Positions 24,783 to 37,900 of a DNA stretch of 64,000 bases are shown here, piece after piece. The translations under genes and the position numbers were made by a program. The stretch comes from Tribonema minus (lineage: Eukaryota > Sar > Xanthophyceae > Tribonematales > Tribonemataceae). How positions within the stretch are numbered: position 1 is the first letter of the stretch; each line of letters opens with the position of its first letter. The notes beneath the pieces were generated by a model. It made no database searches and was not told the origin of the DNA. It saw nothing but the letters and a program-made list of their open reading frames with translations. The stretch lies in assembly GCA_017506865.1 (NCBI GenBank), contig JAFCMP010000512.1, positions 310,001-374,000 of the forward strand, given 5' to 3'.

Positions 24783-27700
24783 ATGATCCTGCGGGTTCGG
24801 AGTCAAGTTGGGCAATGGCGTGTGACCGATGTCGCACCGGCAACCACCATTGCGCAGCTGCGAGTCCGACTGGGTCAGGAGCACAACGTGGACCTCTCTG
24901 ACAGCTTCCTCCAGCCTCTTGCCCTGACGCCAGATCCCACAGGTACGTACGCTTGAGTTAAGCCAACTCGCGCGTCTAGGCACATTTCTGCAGCTGCGTT
25001 ACATGATGTGTCCATGTGTGGTCCTGTTCATGCAGCTGCTGCTCTGCCCGACAATCAGACAGTTCAAGGATTGGGACTCAAGCATGGTGACATGCTCTAC
25101 CTGAAGCTCGATGAATCAAAGGTGAGAAATGCCTGTGATCCAATTGTAGTGCACCTCGCAGAATGACGCAGCCTTGCGCTACCGCTGCTGCATGGTTGGC
25201 TTGCAACACCACTGTGGGACAGAACGTTGATCCGTGTCGTCGGTGTTTTTGGTGTTGGGTCAGGTCAGTATGGCTCACGAGGAAGCGGGAGGACCAAGGA
25301 AAATCAATGCGGACGGCACAATCGTGCAGCAGAGCTATGAGGAAGTGAGCAAGAAGACAGGATTTAGACCGGGACGGCTGAGCCTGAGGAGCATAAAGAT
25401 GAAATGGACACTGAATGACTTCATGGCGATGGACGACCAGTTCACCTTCAAGATGAAGCGTCAGGTAACCCCTCATGAAGTGCATCGATGCATATCACAA
25501 CACCTTGCATTCATTGAACAGATTGCCCTCAGCTGACCATCTTGCATTGCCTTCTATTGAGCATTGCTGTACTGCCTGATGGATTACAATCATCGCATGC
25601 ATCCTGAATCTGCAGATGTGTCCTGTCATCTCAAAAGCTGCATGTCAAACAGCGGCACTGACACGTCATGTTCATTCGACCCCCCAGGAGAAGGCGTACT
25701 GCGAGGGCGTGACTCTGGACACAACCAGCTGTGACTCATTCCAGAGCTATGTGCGGCAGTTTGGCTTCCACCGCGCACGAATGGCTTTTCTGTACGGCAC
25801 CATCGACAGCGAAACAAAGAAGGTGAGTTCGAGGGTGTCAGTTCACACTGTTCTTCTTGTGGTCAAATGACACTTGAGCTGCAGCGAAGCCACAAACTGT
25901 ACTGCTGCATGTAGGTTTATGTCCATGACGTGTGTTTTTAATGTTGGAGTGTTGGTGTGGACTACTCCACGCTTCTGCACAAGGTCTTGCGTGGTTGTAT
26001 TTGAATGCTAAAATGAATTCCCGGAAGTAGAAACGCTGTTTTGTGTCTTGCTTTGTGCATGCAGATGTGCTACAGTAGGACGTGCACGCATTTTCATTCA
26101 ACTAGTCACAGTGACCAGTCTCTCACATAATGATAATTTCAATTTTGTGGTTGGTGTTGCAGGTCAAGGTGGAATGCATATACGAACCTCCACAAGAGAA
26201 TTCACCGGAAGGGTTTGTGCTAATGGAGGACCCAAAGGAGGAGACAGTGGAGAACCTTGCAGCTATGCTGGGGCTGCAACGGGTTGGGTGGATGTTTGCG
26301 CACCCACCTCGTGAGGAGGGGTTTCAGTTCAGCAGCGCTGAGGTGAGCTGTCCCTTATGTGGGGGTTAGTGTCATTGAAACCTGGAATTGACTGTCATGA
26401 CCCAAGTGAAGGTAAATTTAGAACGTGACAGCTGTACTTTGTCATCCAGTCAGTGAATGGCAGTACTACCGTAAGTGCTCCCCATCAGAGAACAGGATCT
26501 GTTGTGGCAGCAGTCCTTGTGGCTGACAAACCTGCCGAGTGTAGTGTTTGAGTATCTCTTGATAAAAAGCATGAGTTGAAGTTCATCATGAATGTCACCA
26601 TATCACACAGCACTCAAAGTGTTTTACGTTGCAGGTACCTGAATCGCGTGGTGAGATGTGGGCATAGTGCAGTTTGCTGGTGACCTCACGTGGCGGTAGA
26701 TGCTGGCAGCAGTTGCAGTCAACACAGTAGCAGATCGGCACTAAAATTGCGTGTGCTGATGATCTTTCTGCAGCGTCCATGACACGCAGCGTTGTGCCAT
26801 CTCGGACCATCGATATTTTGAATGCAGTACAACACGGCCTTGTCAGGACAGTGGGCGAGTACGGTAGCATCGCAGTACATCTATTTGCATACGCGCATCT
26901 TGAATCATCTTCGCAGAGTGTGACATAATGGCCACTTATTGTGAAGTCAATGGGCTCCTGCCTCTTGTGCTATCATCAGTATGCACACTGGAACTCATTC
27001 CTCTTTGTCATGGCAACTTCATGTTTTGTAGCTATCTTGCATCCTGTTCTATAACAATTGTCAACAGGAGTTGAGCATTCACATGTATCGTGTGGTTGTT
27101 GACGTGTATGTCATCTGTAATACCACCACCAAGTACTCATATGACATGCATGCACATCCTATGTTGAAGCACTACCATTTGTCATGTCTGCTACCAACGC
27201 TGCTTGTCTTCCTGGCTGTTGCGGGTGATCCAGAGTCTGATGATCCATGTCATTGACAGTTGATCCTCCTGTAGCATATGCAGCAGCAGATCACTCCTAC
27301 AGCATTGCCAACAGCTTTGACGTTGCTCCTTCTAGCTAGGTTTCAGCTCCATACAGGCTATGCCAATCTCTGCTGGTCACCAGACTGTATATCATTTCCT
27401 GTTGCACCGCGTCCTTCCCCCCTTTGGTAGGTGATCATGGCAGCCGAACTACAGCTCATAGCGGCGGAGGGTGTCAATGAGCACCCCTTCGCAACCGTCA
27501 AGGTGACGATCGACAAGGAGGGCGCTGTGCACTTTGATGCATTCCAAGTGTCCACGCAGTGTATGGAAATGGCGGCGGAGGGAGCACTGGAGATCTCCCC
27601 CAACCCTGGCAGCTGCAGAGTGGTTGACTCATTCACTGCCATTGTGGAGGCAAAGTCTACGCCCGAGGTACACGCCGCCGCCGTGCGCTACAGATTACAC

Positions 27701-29358
27701 AATGCTTTGTTTATGTGGCAGTTTGCAAGTGATGTGTGGGTGATATCAACGTTTTGCTAGCTAGTTGCATGTTCAGTGGGTTGCATGTTTGTCAAATACT
27801 AAATTGTAACCGATGAGCATTCACTGCACCAGATCTTGCCCCGTCATGAAGAGGCCAAAGCGCCACAGCTTTGATTTGGCACATCGGAGCATGAATCTTG
27901 CAATAACTTTGTGGATCAAAAATATGAACCGCAAGGCTCCTCGCAAGCGCTTGTTGAAATCAGCAATGCTCTCATGCATCAAAAATATGTGAGGAGCAGC
28001 CTACATATCGTCAAGCACACATGTACCAAGTGTACCTCAGAAGCTTGCATTGATTTTCACCACATCAAGTAAAGGCGACCAGTGAACTGTGTTCATGAAG
28101 GCGACTGAAGTGCCTAGCCCCTGTTGACGCTCACAGATAGCTCTTTGTACTCCCATATCTGTTGCGTGACCTCATGCTTAGATGTATTGCGCTGTGCAGG
28201 AGTCACCGCTGTTGTATGGCCTGTTTGAACCCTGCACAATTTTCTTTGACGGTTTGCCCACCAGGTGGACAACAATTTCTTCCTGGCTGTGGTGCCAATT
28301 GAGCAACACAGCAGCGAGCGCTTTGTGGCTAAGTTCCCCCAGTGCAACCGAGAAGGAGTGGCACAGACATGGGCTGATGTCAAGCACCAGCTTAGCAAGG
28401 CAGGGTCGCAGGGTTTTACCTACATTGACATGCTCAGTGACTTCCAGCTGCTTCTGTTCCTCACACAGGTACGTGACTGTGCGTCAAGTCAAGCATGCAA
28501 CTAGAGCTTGAAGCAAGATGTTCAAGCTGAAACAATTAGGTTGTCTACTTGCATACAAAGAACCAGCACCTCACACTGTTGCGTCAAGTCTGGAATGTGT
28601 TGGCAATAGTGTGGGGACACTACGGTAACAGCAGGGTTCACTTACGGTACAAGTTCCATGCAGGTCTACATTGCCTCTTGTTGTATCGTAGGTACTCTTG
28701 TCAATGCACAATAATCATGCTCTGATATTGGTCCTTTAGGTGTCTGTCGCACAGAAGCTTTCGCCGCTGGCTGGAGGCTGGTACTGTGTCAGTAGGATTA
28801 TTCTTAACCATATCACAGTGAACAACATGGTGCCTATCAAAGGACCCCTGGAGGCATCAGTACACAAGCATATGTGTTTCATGTCATGGACAGAGTTTGG
28901 CACACTCCGGATTGCTCAGCGCCAATTGAGTGACAAGCCTGATCAACTTTTGATGAAAGCAGGGCACCAGTAACAGATGCACCAATAAAAGATGCGCTCA
29001 GCTTTGGCAACATCAGCCACCACGGTGCAGTCATATGAGCACAGCAGAGGCTTTGAATGTCTGCAGCATACAGCTGAGACCTGCCACATGTCATGCTGTG
29101 AGCTGGATCTGATGAATTGTCTGTCGAGTTCATCAGCAGTGACGGCTCGTCTAGGTCAGCAAGGCATTGGTTGCGTGTGGAGGCTGGTTGCATGTTTTTA
29201 AGTACTCATCACCGTGCCGTCTCATTCTATGTTGCTTGCAGTTCCTGGACATGAAGACCGACATGCCCAAGATTTGCCAGTCAGTCGTGGATCACAGCAT
29301 CCCCTTGGACGAAGGATTCAAGCTGATCATCAACCACATGGCGGGAGTCGAAGGCTAG
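24783..29358 (+). CDS. NPL4: NPL4, ubiquitin-recognition cofactor of CDC48/p97
   Basis: With UFD1, NPL4 recruits polyubiquitinated substrates to the CDC48 ATPase, for example in ER-associated degradation. Eight exons: 24783-24942, 25036-25121, 25264-25464, 25688-25822, 26163-26342, 27431-27667, 28265-28468, 29242-29358. All junctions are GT-AG and phase-consistent, summing to 1320 nt, or 439 residues. The N-terminal UBX-like ubiquitin fold ends with GLGLKHGDMLYLKL. The central MPN-like core carries FHRARMAFLYGTID, IYEPPQENSPEGFVLMEDP and LGLQRVGWMFAHPP, followed by VHFDAFQVSTQCMEM and LSDFQLLLFL, all diagnostic of NPL4. The protein ends at HMAGVEG without the C-terminal NPL4 zinc finger of animals, as in plant and yeast NPL4. 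An upstream ATG at 24750 could add 11 residues. Confidence 0.95.
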
Positions 29359-29504
29359 CTATATGGGCGACGGAAGCTAAACTCATCCAGGGCGGTACAT
29401 GTATATGCCAGGCTGGATATGTGCAAACACCAATGGACCATCTTTTTGTTGAAGTCATGCCCATTGTTGCACGTTGTCTCGGAGTGTCATGTCTCTTAAA
29501 GATG

Positions 29505-29554
29505 ACAGCTGCAGTATCTGCTGGCGGCAACAGCTGCAGTATCTGCTGGCGGCA
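29505..29554. repeat. Perfect 25-bp tandem duplication
   Basis: Two identical adjacent units beginning ACAGCTGCAGTATCTGCTGG, at 29505 and 29530, just downstream of NPL4. Confidence 0.8.
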
Positions 29555-30639
29555 ATGGCATCACTGTTAATCGGTTTGCATGCTCACACTTGACGTTGCA
29601 CAGCAAAAGTGGGATGCTCATTGTGCTGGCCTCATATCCTGAAGGTCGTCACTTGGTACCTGAGCTGACTGCTTGCAAGTAGGCGCCCGTGTGAATAGCT
29701 ACCGCGTATTAATCTTAACTCTGAGGTGCATAATGATGGCAGCAGCTTCACAGATGCGGATTACTCAGGGGCGGGAGTCGATGCTGATATGCCCTTTGAT
29801 CACGGGTGGTGAGCGGTGTTTCTGAGCTCTCACCTTGAGGTTTGCAGCTGTGCACGAGAGGCGCCATGTACATGTAGAAAATTACTTCTATATCCTTGTC
29901 AGGTGCGGAAAACCCCTCTTGTGGCAAACTGCTTACCACACAAGACTCAATGATACAAGCCCACCAACAACTCAAAAGTTTTCGGCAATTTTGGCACAAA
30001 ATGGAGCCAAAACCAGGAACCAGCAGGGGGCGCAGCGGAGGGGGGAAGCGATGGTTCGGGCGCACAGGTCACACGCAGCACAGTCTCAGCCGGAGGCAGA
30101 CATGCAGCAATTAGCAGACCAACGTGGCCCCAAGGTGGCGCGTGGGGCTTGCAGCTGCTAGCCCAGGCAGAAATCGATTTGCAAATCCTCCCACCCACCC
30201 GGGTGTTTTGTGCGGCAACCCATTGCGTGGTTGCGGCCATGCGTTCCCCGTGAGGATGATTTTCCCCCCACCACAACTGTCAGTTTCTCAGCTGTCTGTT
30301 GCACTTGTGTGCTGATGCTCCACAGTGCTCATGCAGCATAGATTCTGTGCGCCTTGCATCGCATTCCAACGACCAGCCCACGGCTAGTTGCCTCCAACTC
30401 CTTGGTTCTTACAGCAAAATGTTGTCACTCATGCCCCTTGGAGGCGTGTGCCATACCGTATAGTCCCTGTGATTTGCAAGACTTCGCTCGCTGCCATTCT
30501 TTGAAGTTTGCTAGACTTCGAGTGTGCTGCTGGAGCTTGCGCTTTGAGACTTTGCAACAACTCCAATTTTAAGGTTGCAATCTGGTCTTGGGATCCCGAT
30601 GTCTATTTCATCAACTGTCGCTTAGGGCACAAAAAGCCC

Positions 30640-30750
30640 AGATGTGGATTCAGCTTGCAAATCAGAATTCACATGCGTCTTGTGAATGCCCTGAAAGTGT
30701 CTCAATGCACATTGTCGACCACTTCTAACCAACATTGCCATATGGCATCT
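30640..30750 (+). repeat. Dispersed repeat, copy 1
   Basis: Shares the pattern CTTGTGAA..CC.TGAAA.GTGTCTC.ATG.GCATT followed by CACTTCTAA with the segment near 53060-53165, in the same orientation. The copies are diverged, so this looks like an old interspersed repeat. Confidence 0.5.
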
Positions 30751-31945
30751 CCCCCCCACCTCGAAGTCCTCATCCATTTGCCCCTTTACACTCCGCCATA
30801 ACACGCACAGAGTATTCTATGTATTTCATGTGCAGCGCTGCAGACACAGCTGAGCGTATGCGCGCCAGTACTGTGCCTTTCAAGGGTAGATGACTGACTG
30901 ACTGGCACTTGGATGTATAATAGCCCTGCGGGCCATGGAAAAGTCCTAGGGACGCAGACTAGTAGAGTGCACCATGATGATACATTTATCAACAAGAGCA
31001 TTGTGTCCTGCTCACACACTGTGGACGTTTCACATCGGGGGTGTTGTGTGTACATAGTATATACCACGACACCAGTAATGTGGTGATGCACCGCACACAT
31101 GAAACTGGCGCAACCTATCTCAGCTGAACATGCTCAATGCACAAGTGCATGTGTGCATCTCAGCAATCCGAGTTTGATGTTGGCAAGCATGGCAAAGCAA
31201 GAGTTCAGCATGGTGCACAGGGTGCCACCCAGTGCTAGTCACGCAGCTCTGCAAGCCTTGAAAGTTGAATTATGCATGTCTTCGAGTGCGACCAGCCCAA
31301 GCCAGTCACCATTGCAAACAGTTGGCAAGGACCGGCCATAGCAGAGGAATGCTCATGAGTCGCCAATTCAACCAACCGCAACCTGCTGTGTGCTCACTGC
31401 ATACACGGCCCAGTGCGACAGCATGCACTGGCAGCTCTGCAAGCCTCTCATCTTGCATATGTCTTCAGCTACAGCCAGCCCAAGCAATGTGGCCGCAGAA
31501 AAATCCAGCGATCACACATGCCGACCATGTCCAACAGGCAGGACACAAGCGGGGATAGGAGCACAGTACAGCTGCTGCTGCTGGGCTCCCAGGGACTGGG
31601 CAAGCATGCCAACGAACCCGTTGCGCTCACATTTTTGTAACACATATTTGCATGACATGACGGCTTTGGGCAAAGTTTTACTTGTGAGCACTGCGGCCAT
31701 GTCAGCAATGCAGGCATGTATCCACACATTCACTCTTTGCAAATCAGGCGACGCCACTCAAGTCACTCGCAGGAAACACACAGCCAGGCACTTGGCACCA
31801 CACTACAAGTATCAGCAGCAGCACCCATGGTAATTGAGGCCACAACGACGGCCAAGATGGTGGGTGTGCAGATGTTTTTCCACCACCGAGGTGCACAATT
31901 GTGGACCGGGGCAGTGAATGTGCGACAGGAGGCCAGGCTCTGCAG

Positions 31946-34900
31946 TCACAGTGTCGCCACCACAAGGTCCCTCACATGGTGCAGACTCTCGCTGTTGGCA
32001 GCTGCATCGATCGCCTTCCTCCAGGTCCCGCCCGTGCACTTGGTCAGCCAGAACTCGCGTGTCATGCGTATACCTGCCGCACAATCCCTGGACACAATCG
32101 CTCTGGCAGTGTCGACGGCAGCCACACACGCATTAAACTTGCTGAGGTGCGACAGCGCCCACAGGGACTTCACGAGCGCCACTACATCGTGGTGAAACCT
32201 TGGCTCCACAAGCTCATTTTCCAATAGACGCTCAAGGATGTCATTGGCTGCGTAAAAGAAGGTGCCTGCAAGCACACACATTGCCAGGCAAGGACATGTT
32301 ATGGGTGACAATTGTTCCTGGTGTGTGGTTAGAGCGGCTTTGTGAACCTCATGGCGCTGGTGCGAGACCGCTCAGTCTAAAGCTTGTTGTACACTAGCGT
32401 TGTGAAGGGTCTTGGTTACCTGGTCCCAGCTTAGCCCTTGCGGTCTTGCTGCTGAGCAAGCAATAATTTAGGTCGCGCGTACATGAAGAATGAATAGAGA
32501 TTCCAGTGTGTGTTCAGCTGACTTGTCAGCTACGAGGGCACGACTCGCCAGTCAGGTGCGCCATATCCAAGACACATCCGGACCACAACATATATTTTCA
32601 CATGATAATCGTTGACCTTATGCACCGCTGTCCTGATGAGGGGTTTACGACACATGCGCCTCTGTGACACCATTGCACATGTTGCTCATGGTAATATGCT
32701 ACCAAACTTGATCAACATTTGCTGCAGATACCTACACTCAAAGTGCATTTCTATCTAGTTCGACAGGTCTCTGAGCCAGCATAAGACACGCCGCATCCTA
32801 CTTCTTCACAGCACCTGGTGCATGGCTGCCACCTGTGATGGTCAATGCTGTCATGTGTGGTTATTGTTTCAGTGCCATGACCGCTGCAGCGTGGAGCTGA
32901 TGCTGCCCCCCGGTAACTGCACTGATGCCCCACGCCGCATGCCTTGCTTTAAATGTGTCATGATATTCAGTCAATGAGCATGGCTGTCTGCAATGGAGCT
33001 CGCACCGTAAACCTCCGCCTTTCAAGCACTGTTTGCTGGTGCGACATCTTGTCCATAAAATACCTGTTGTCAGTGCCTGCCAATCCCACATCGCATGCAA
33101 GGACAACTGTAGTTGCATCCAGCAGGCAACACGAGCTTCGCAAGTCTCATCGCAAGATATGCCCACCTCATAGACACCATGGGCAGATTTTAAAAATTGC
33201 CCAACAGGCTCAGAACACCGTGACGGCACTGCTGCGGCAAATTGTAGGGTCAGCAGTTGCGCAGCAGCGGCTGACCGCACACGACAGTTGAGGCAAGTGT
33301 TGTCAGCTTGTTGATTTGCACATTTTCTGAGGTGTAAATTATTGTGGTGCATCCCGAATGGGCAGCACTGCCCTCCTTCGCCTAGCCTACCATGCTCACC
33401 AGCATAGGTGACACCAGCCTTCAACGTCTCCCCCTCGGGTCTGCACAGGCTTAGATCGATCAGCGCTGCTGTGCCGCCACCATATGTCCCAATGTGCCGG
33501 GGCTCGATGTCACAATGGACATGTTTCAGTTCTTGCAATACCTCAAGCGCCCCAAACAGCTCCTCGACGAGTGGTTGTGTCAGGCCGGCGTCTGGCATTG
33601 CATAAGGTCAACAACAACATCGATGGCGAAAACTGTGAATGAGTGAGTGCATGTCTCGCCAGCCCTGCCAGAATCCAAGCGTCAAAGCTGAAGTTGTGTG
33701 CGTTGGACACGTTTTTAGTGTCATGCTGTAAGTCAAACATCAGCATCATGCTGGTACAGACAAGGTGAACCCCATGATGTGGTCATTCTACGGCATCAGA
33801 GTTGAAGGCAAGTGCACTGCTTCTCCAATAAAACAAACTTGTTGAAGCAACCATGACCCTGAACGACAATATGGTGTCGGCCCATTTGACACAACATGCC
33901 ACTGGGATGAGAAACAGTCAGGAGACTAATGACTCAGGCAGGAGCAGAAGGGGAGCGCTTTGGCTGACCAGATCTCAGACCCCTCCACCACCCTGCGGTG
34001 AGCCTGTTCGTTCACATGCTGCGACCATCGGCATGCACAGTCATTGTATCGCAGTTGTCGATCTGGCATGTACACACTGTACACACCCTGCTGTTGACTA
34101 ACCACGCTCGTTGTTGACTGACCACGCAGCTCTCGCACTTTGTGCGCCTTTTGCACGTGTTGGGTGGCGTACACTTTAACGGTAGTTGTCATTCCTCAGA
34201 ATCAACTGCCAAGTGCGTAAATTGCACAAGAAGGCAATGCTCTAATGTGCATCTGGAGGTTAGCAAATCTGGTGCTGACACGACTTCAACAAAACGGCCC
34301 AGTAGCTGTGTGCACCATCATCGCCCTTTCACAACACCTCTGCAGCGTTGTGGCCCCTTTGCTTGCACACCACTCCACCCTTGCCTCTCACAAGTGATGA
34401 TCTGACAAGTATAAGCCTGCTGTGCCGGTGCACTATGTCTGCATCAACGCCGTGAACTTAGATGCATGCAAATCATGTACGAGATGTGGCAAATTCTGGC
34501 TGCATCTTTTGCGGCCCGCGTGTTGAATGAATGCCCCGATACCGCAAGTGTTCCATGACGTGCATTCACACGTGTACCCTTTCTCAGCATACATAAATGA
34601 TGTGCGCAGCGCACATCGTTCATCAGCATGTACGACTGCGATCACATGCGTATTGCATGCTTTAGCAGCATGCCGACCTGCGGAGGTGTGTCAACGACAA
34701 CAGCAATAAAGGCACCAGCAATAAAGGCACCTGCAGTGACTTCAAGAGATATTCGTGCATAATCGGCAGCAGCGTATGACTCAAAAGGATGCCAAGCTCC
34801 TTTAGTAGGCATCTGAACAATGAGCGCACCGGCTCCCGACAAAGCAGCTTGCCAGTACAACTCACAGGTAAGTAGAGGGCAATCTTGCCCGCCCTGCATG

Positions 34901-37900
34901 ATCGGGGCGACAGTTGCCGGGCAGGAGCTGCCTAAAGGCGCCATGAGGTTGCATCTTTAGTTCTGGTAGTGCAGCAGCACATCACTGTGGTAGTCACGAA
35001 GTGGCCACCTGCTTGCGACTTGCCTGCTGTCATGATGCTCACAGCTGGTGCAGTAATGATGACGCCGGTCTCTGCATCGTAGTCCAACAGCTGCGGCAAC
35101 GTCTTGCATGCAGGCTCTCGGTTCCTCAGCATTTGCAAGGCGGTCACTTCCCTCTGCAGTGCTTGGCGACGCTGGTGTGGTTCAACAAAAAGCTTGCAGA
35201 CCTGAACGCAATCAAGACGAAAGGGATATGAGAGGGGGCTTGTGAACATTCGTCCCTCTGTGACGCTGTACTGTGAGCACGCCAAAAAAACTGGTGTGTG
35301 AGAGGCGCATGCTTTCCTGGCTTCTTGTCGCCAACGGCATGTGACTGTAAACAAACTGCCCGAGCAGGCCATCAGATAGATCCTGAGAGTGCATCCTCAC
35401 AGTGTCAAAATGATGATGATGTCATGAAGCGACTGCCGACAAGTCATACAGGACATATCCTTCTACTATCTTGTCCGGTACAAGGTCATCGGCTTACATC
35501 TAGGTGAGTTATTGCTGCTGACTCAAATCATCGGTCAGCCTTGTGATGGTGCACTGTCAGGGTTCAGCAGCATGTAGCAGTTCTGCTAGCACAGGTCCCT
35601 GCTCCTGCGGCATGCACTGCTGTTTGGCGTCGGCTGGTGTCTCATGATGGCAGCGTGGAATACAGCAGAGTCGTCGTTGCTGAGACTGCTGCTGCCGCTG
35701 TGTACTGCTGGTGCAGCAGCAGCAGCAGCAGGTCCTGGGTGGCAGCCTTCACTGGCAGCTGCTGGCAGAGCAGCAGCGACTGCCACCTTGACTGCCATAC
35801 ATAGCATTGGTAGCTGCTGCTGCTGCTGCGCTGCTGCATCTGCCTGCATCGCTGAACGCGCACGAAGTTGAATTTCGAAGAGCATGATGTTTTGTGCTGC
35901 TGCTACTCCTGCAGCTGCTTGCTAGGCTCATGAATGCGACAAAAACGAAAATGCTAGGAGCATATTCAGTGAACTTTTCATCACTGGCGGTCAACCTGAT
36001 AACTGGCCATCCTGGATCGACGGTCACCCTCCTCTTCTTACTGCCACTGTGCGAATGTCGGTCAGTGACCTTAATGGAAACGACTCAAAAGTTTGCAGAG
36101 CTCTACGTGACAAGGTGTGGTTAGCTATATGGCGGATAAGACGACAGAGTTGACAAGTGCCCTAACATGAAACAGAACAGCTTACACGAGGATATGCAAG
36201 GAGTGTGCCGATGATAAGGAATGGAACGTCTCGGCAAGTCTCAAGCCCATGCTTCAAGAAGTACCGCAGGCAATCACACGATAAGTCAGGTGACCATGCT
36301 CGCATAAGGCTGTCCAGTGTCAACACAAATGCAACAGCCGCTGTAATCAGCGTCTAAAACCCGCACCCTCGCTCTAATGTACCTCTGTTTAGACTGCAGT
36401 GGCAATGGGGACCGCTTACTTCAAGTTTGACAACGGAAGATGTTTCCATATTTGCTGAGCACATTAGTGGAGTCGCGGAAATTAGCACATGTCATTACAA
36501 GTAGTATTAATTACACCGAGCAAAGTTCGAGGCTGGCCTTGGGCTGGCGCACTGAGGCTGCAAGATACTCAACCGAGCCTGATCAATGATGTCCAACAGA
36601 TCAAGAAGCGCTCAGTGAGCTGCGGCAATGATGACAGTTTGTCCGCTGATTGTTTAGCAGAGAGCTGTGAATGGGGGCTGTCCCAAAATGCAACACAATT
36701 ACAGTCACGTTCAGTGTTTATAAAGTACAGCAAAACTCGTAGGAGACAAAGGGCAAGGAGACCTCCCTTTCGGACAGGTCAAGCGCCCTTCCCCCAGCAG
36801 CAGAAAAGCCCAGCAGGCAAGCATGCTCGGCCACATGACTGGGAGTCAACTGTCAAGAGATGTTCAAGGGTGCACTCGCATCTCACGACCAAATAGCAGC
36901 CACCAATGAATGTTTGGGCGATCTCATATACCCGAAAATGGCTGCCACGGTGATTGACTGCAGAACACGCCACATCACAACATGCTAGTGACTTAGGCCC
37001 TGGCTTAAGGCGCGTTATTCATGGCAATGCTTGTCAAAGCCAATATATACAAAACCATTACATACTGTTCTGCCTCTGTGTGTATGACCTGATGAGGAAG
37101 GCAGCAACGACATGGTCAAGAACAAACCTGCACGGACCCTGGCGAAGCCCTGCTGCTGTCAGCCACACTGGCCAGATGGCCAGCATACACGCGTACACCA
37201 GAGCCGTTCCCAAGCCAGGCGGTGGGCAAGAACTGAACCCCGTTCACGCTGACATGGGGTAACTGCAGCCCCAGCTGCTCGGGTGTGCTGCTCCGGAAGG
37301 CACAGAGTATTCGCCAGGCCCGCTGCCGGTCTGAAATACAAGCAAACGGCGGCACACACAAGGCACAAGAGCATCCATAAAAAATCATCAAATATCATCA
37401 TACCAAACATGCGAGCGTATGCGAATAATACTTGCCGAGCACCTTGCGTGGTTGCAGATGAGAAAAACAAGGTAGTAGCCGACACCGACGCCAGCTGTGT
37501 CAAAAGCTTGTGACATGACAACATCATTATGTCCTCTTGTGCTCTGAGAATAAGAAGGCGACACGATAATCTGTTACAGCAGGAGACAGCACACCAGATC
37601 TCAACACGATGGGATGTAACATCATTGTCAAGGTGATGGCAAGATAACCCCTGACCTTGGCAACATGTCAATAGCCCTACAAACACGCAGCAGCACAGCA
37701 AATTACAAAGGTGGTGCCCACCGTCCGTATCAGCAACTCGCACACAGGAGACAGGGAATGCACCATGGGTGGCACTTATGGTATCAACAACCTGCAGCCT
37801 CAGGCCCAGAAACCACATTGCGAGCTGTGGAATAAATGCTGCCGTAACAGCAAATCATCGCCTGCTGCGGCTGCAACTACACCTCAACAATGACCGCAGT

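Larger units (their letters stand above)
29359..31945. other. Intergenic, no gene recognised
   Basis: About 2.6 kb between the ends of NPL4 (plus strand) and the kinase-like gene (minus strand). It holds the 25-bp tandem repeat at 29505-29554 and one copy of a dispersed repeat near 30640-30750. Open frames are short and without motif support. Confidence 0.6.

Noticed and set aside
34642..34944. Minus-strand frame that could be an extra kinase exon (TTG TAC TGG to GCA G)
   Set aside because: Phase would fit on both sides, but it would insert about 45 residues between hinge and alpha-E helix. Direct joining through a GC donor gives the more usual spacing. It is kept as an alternative in the gene entry.
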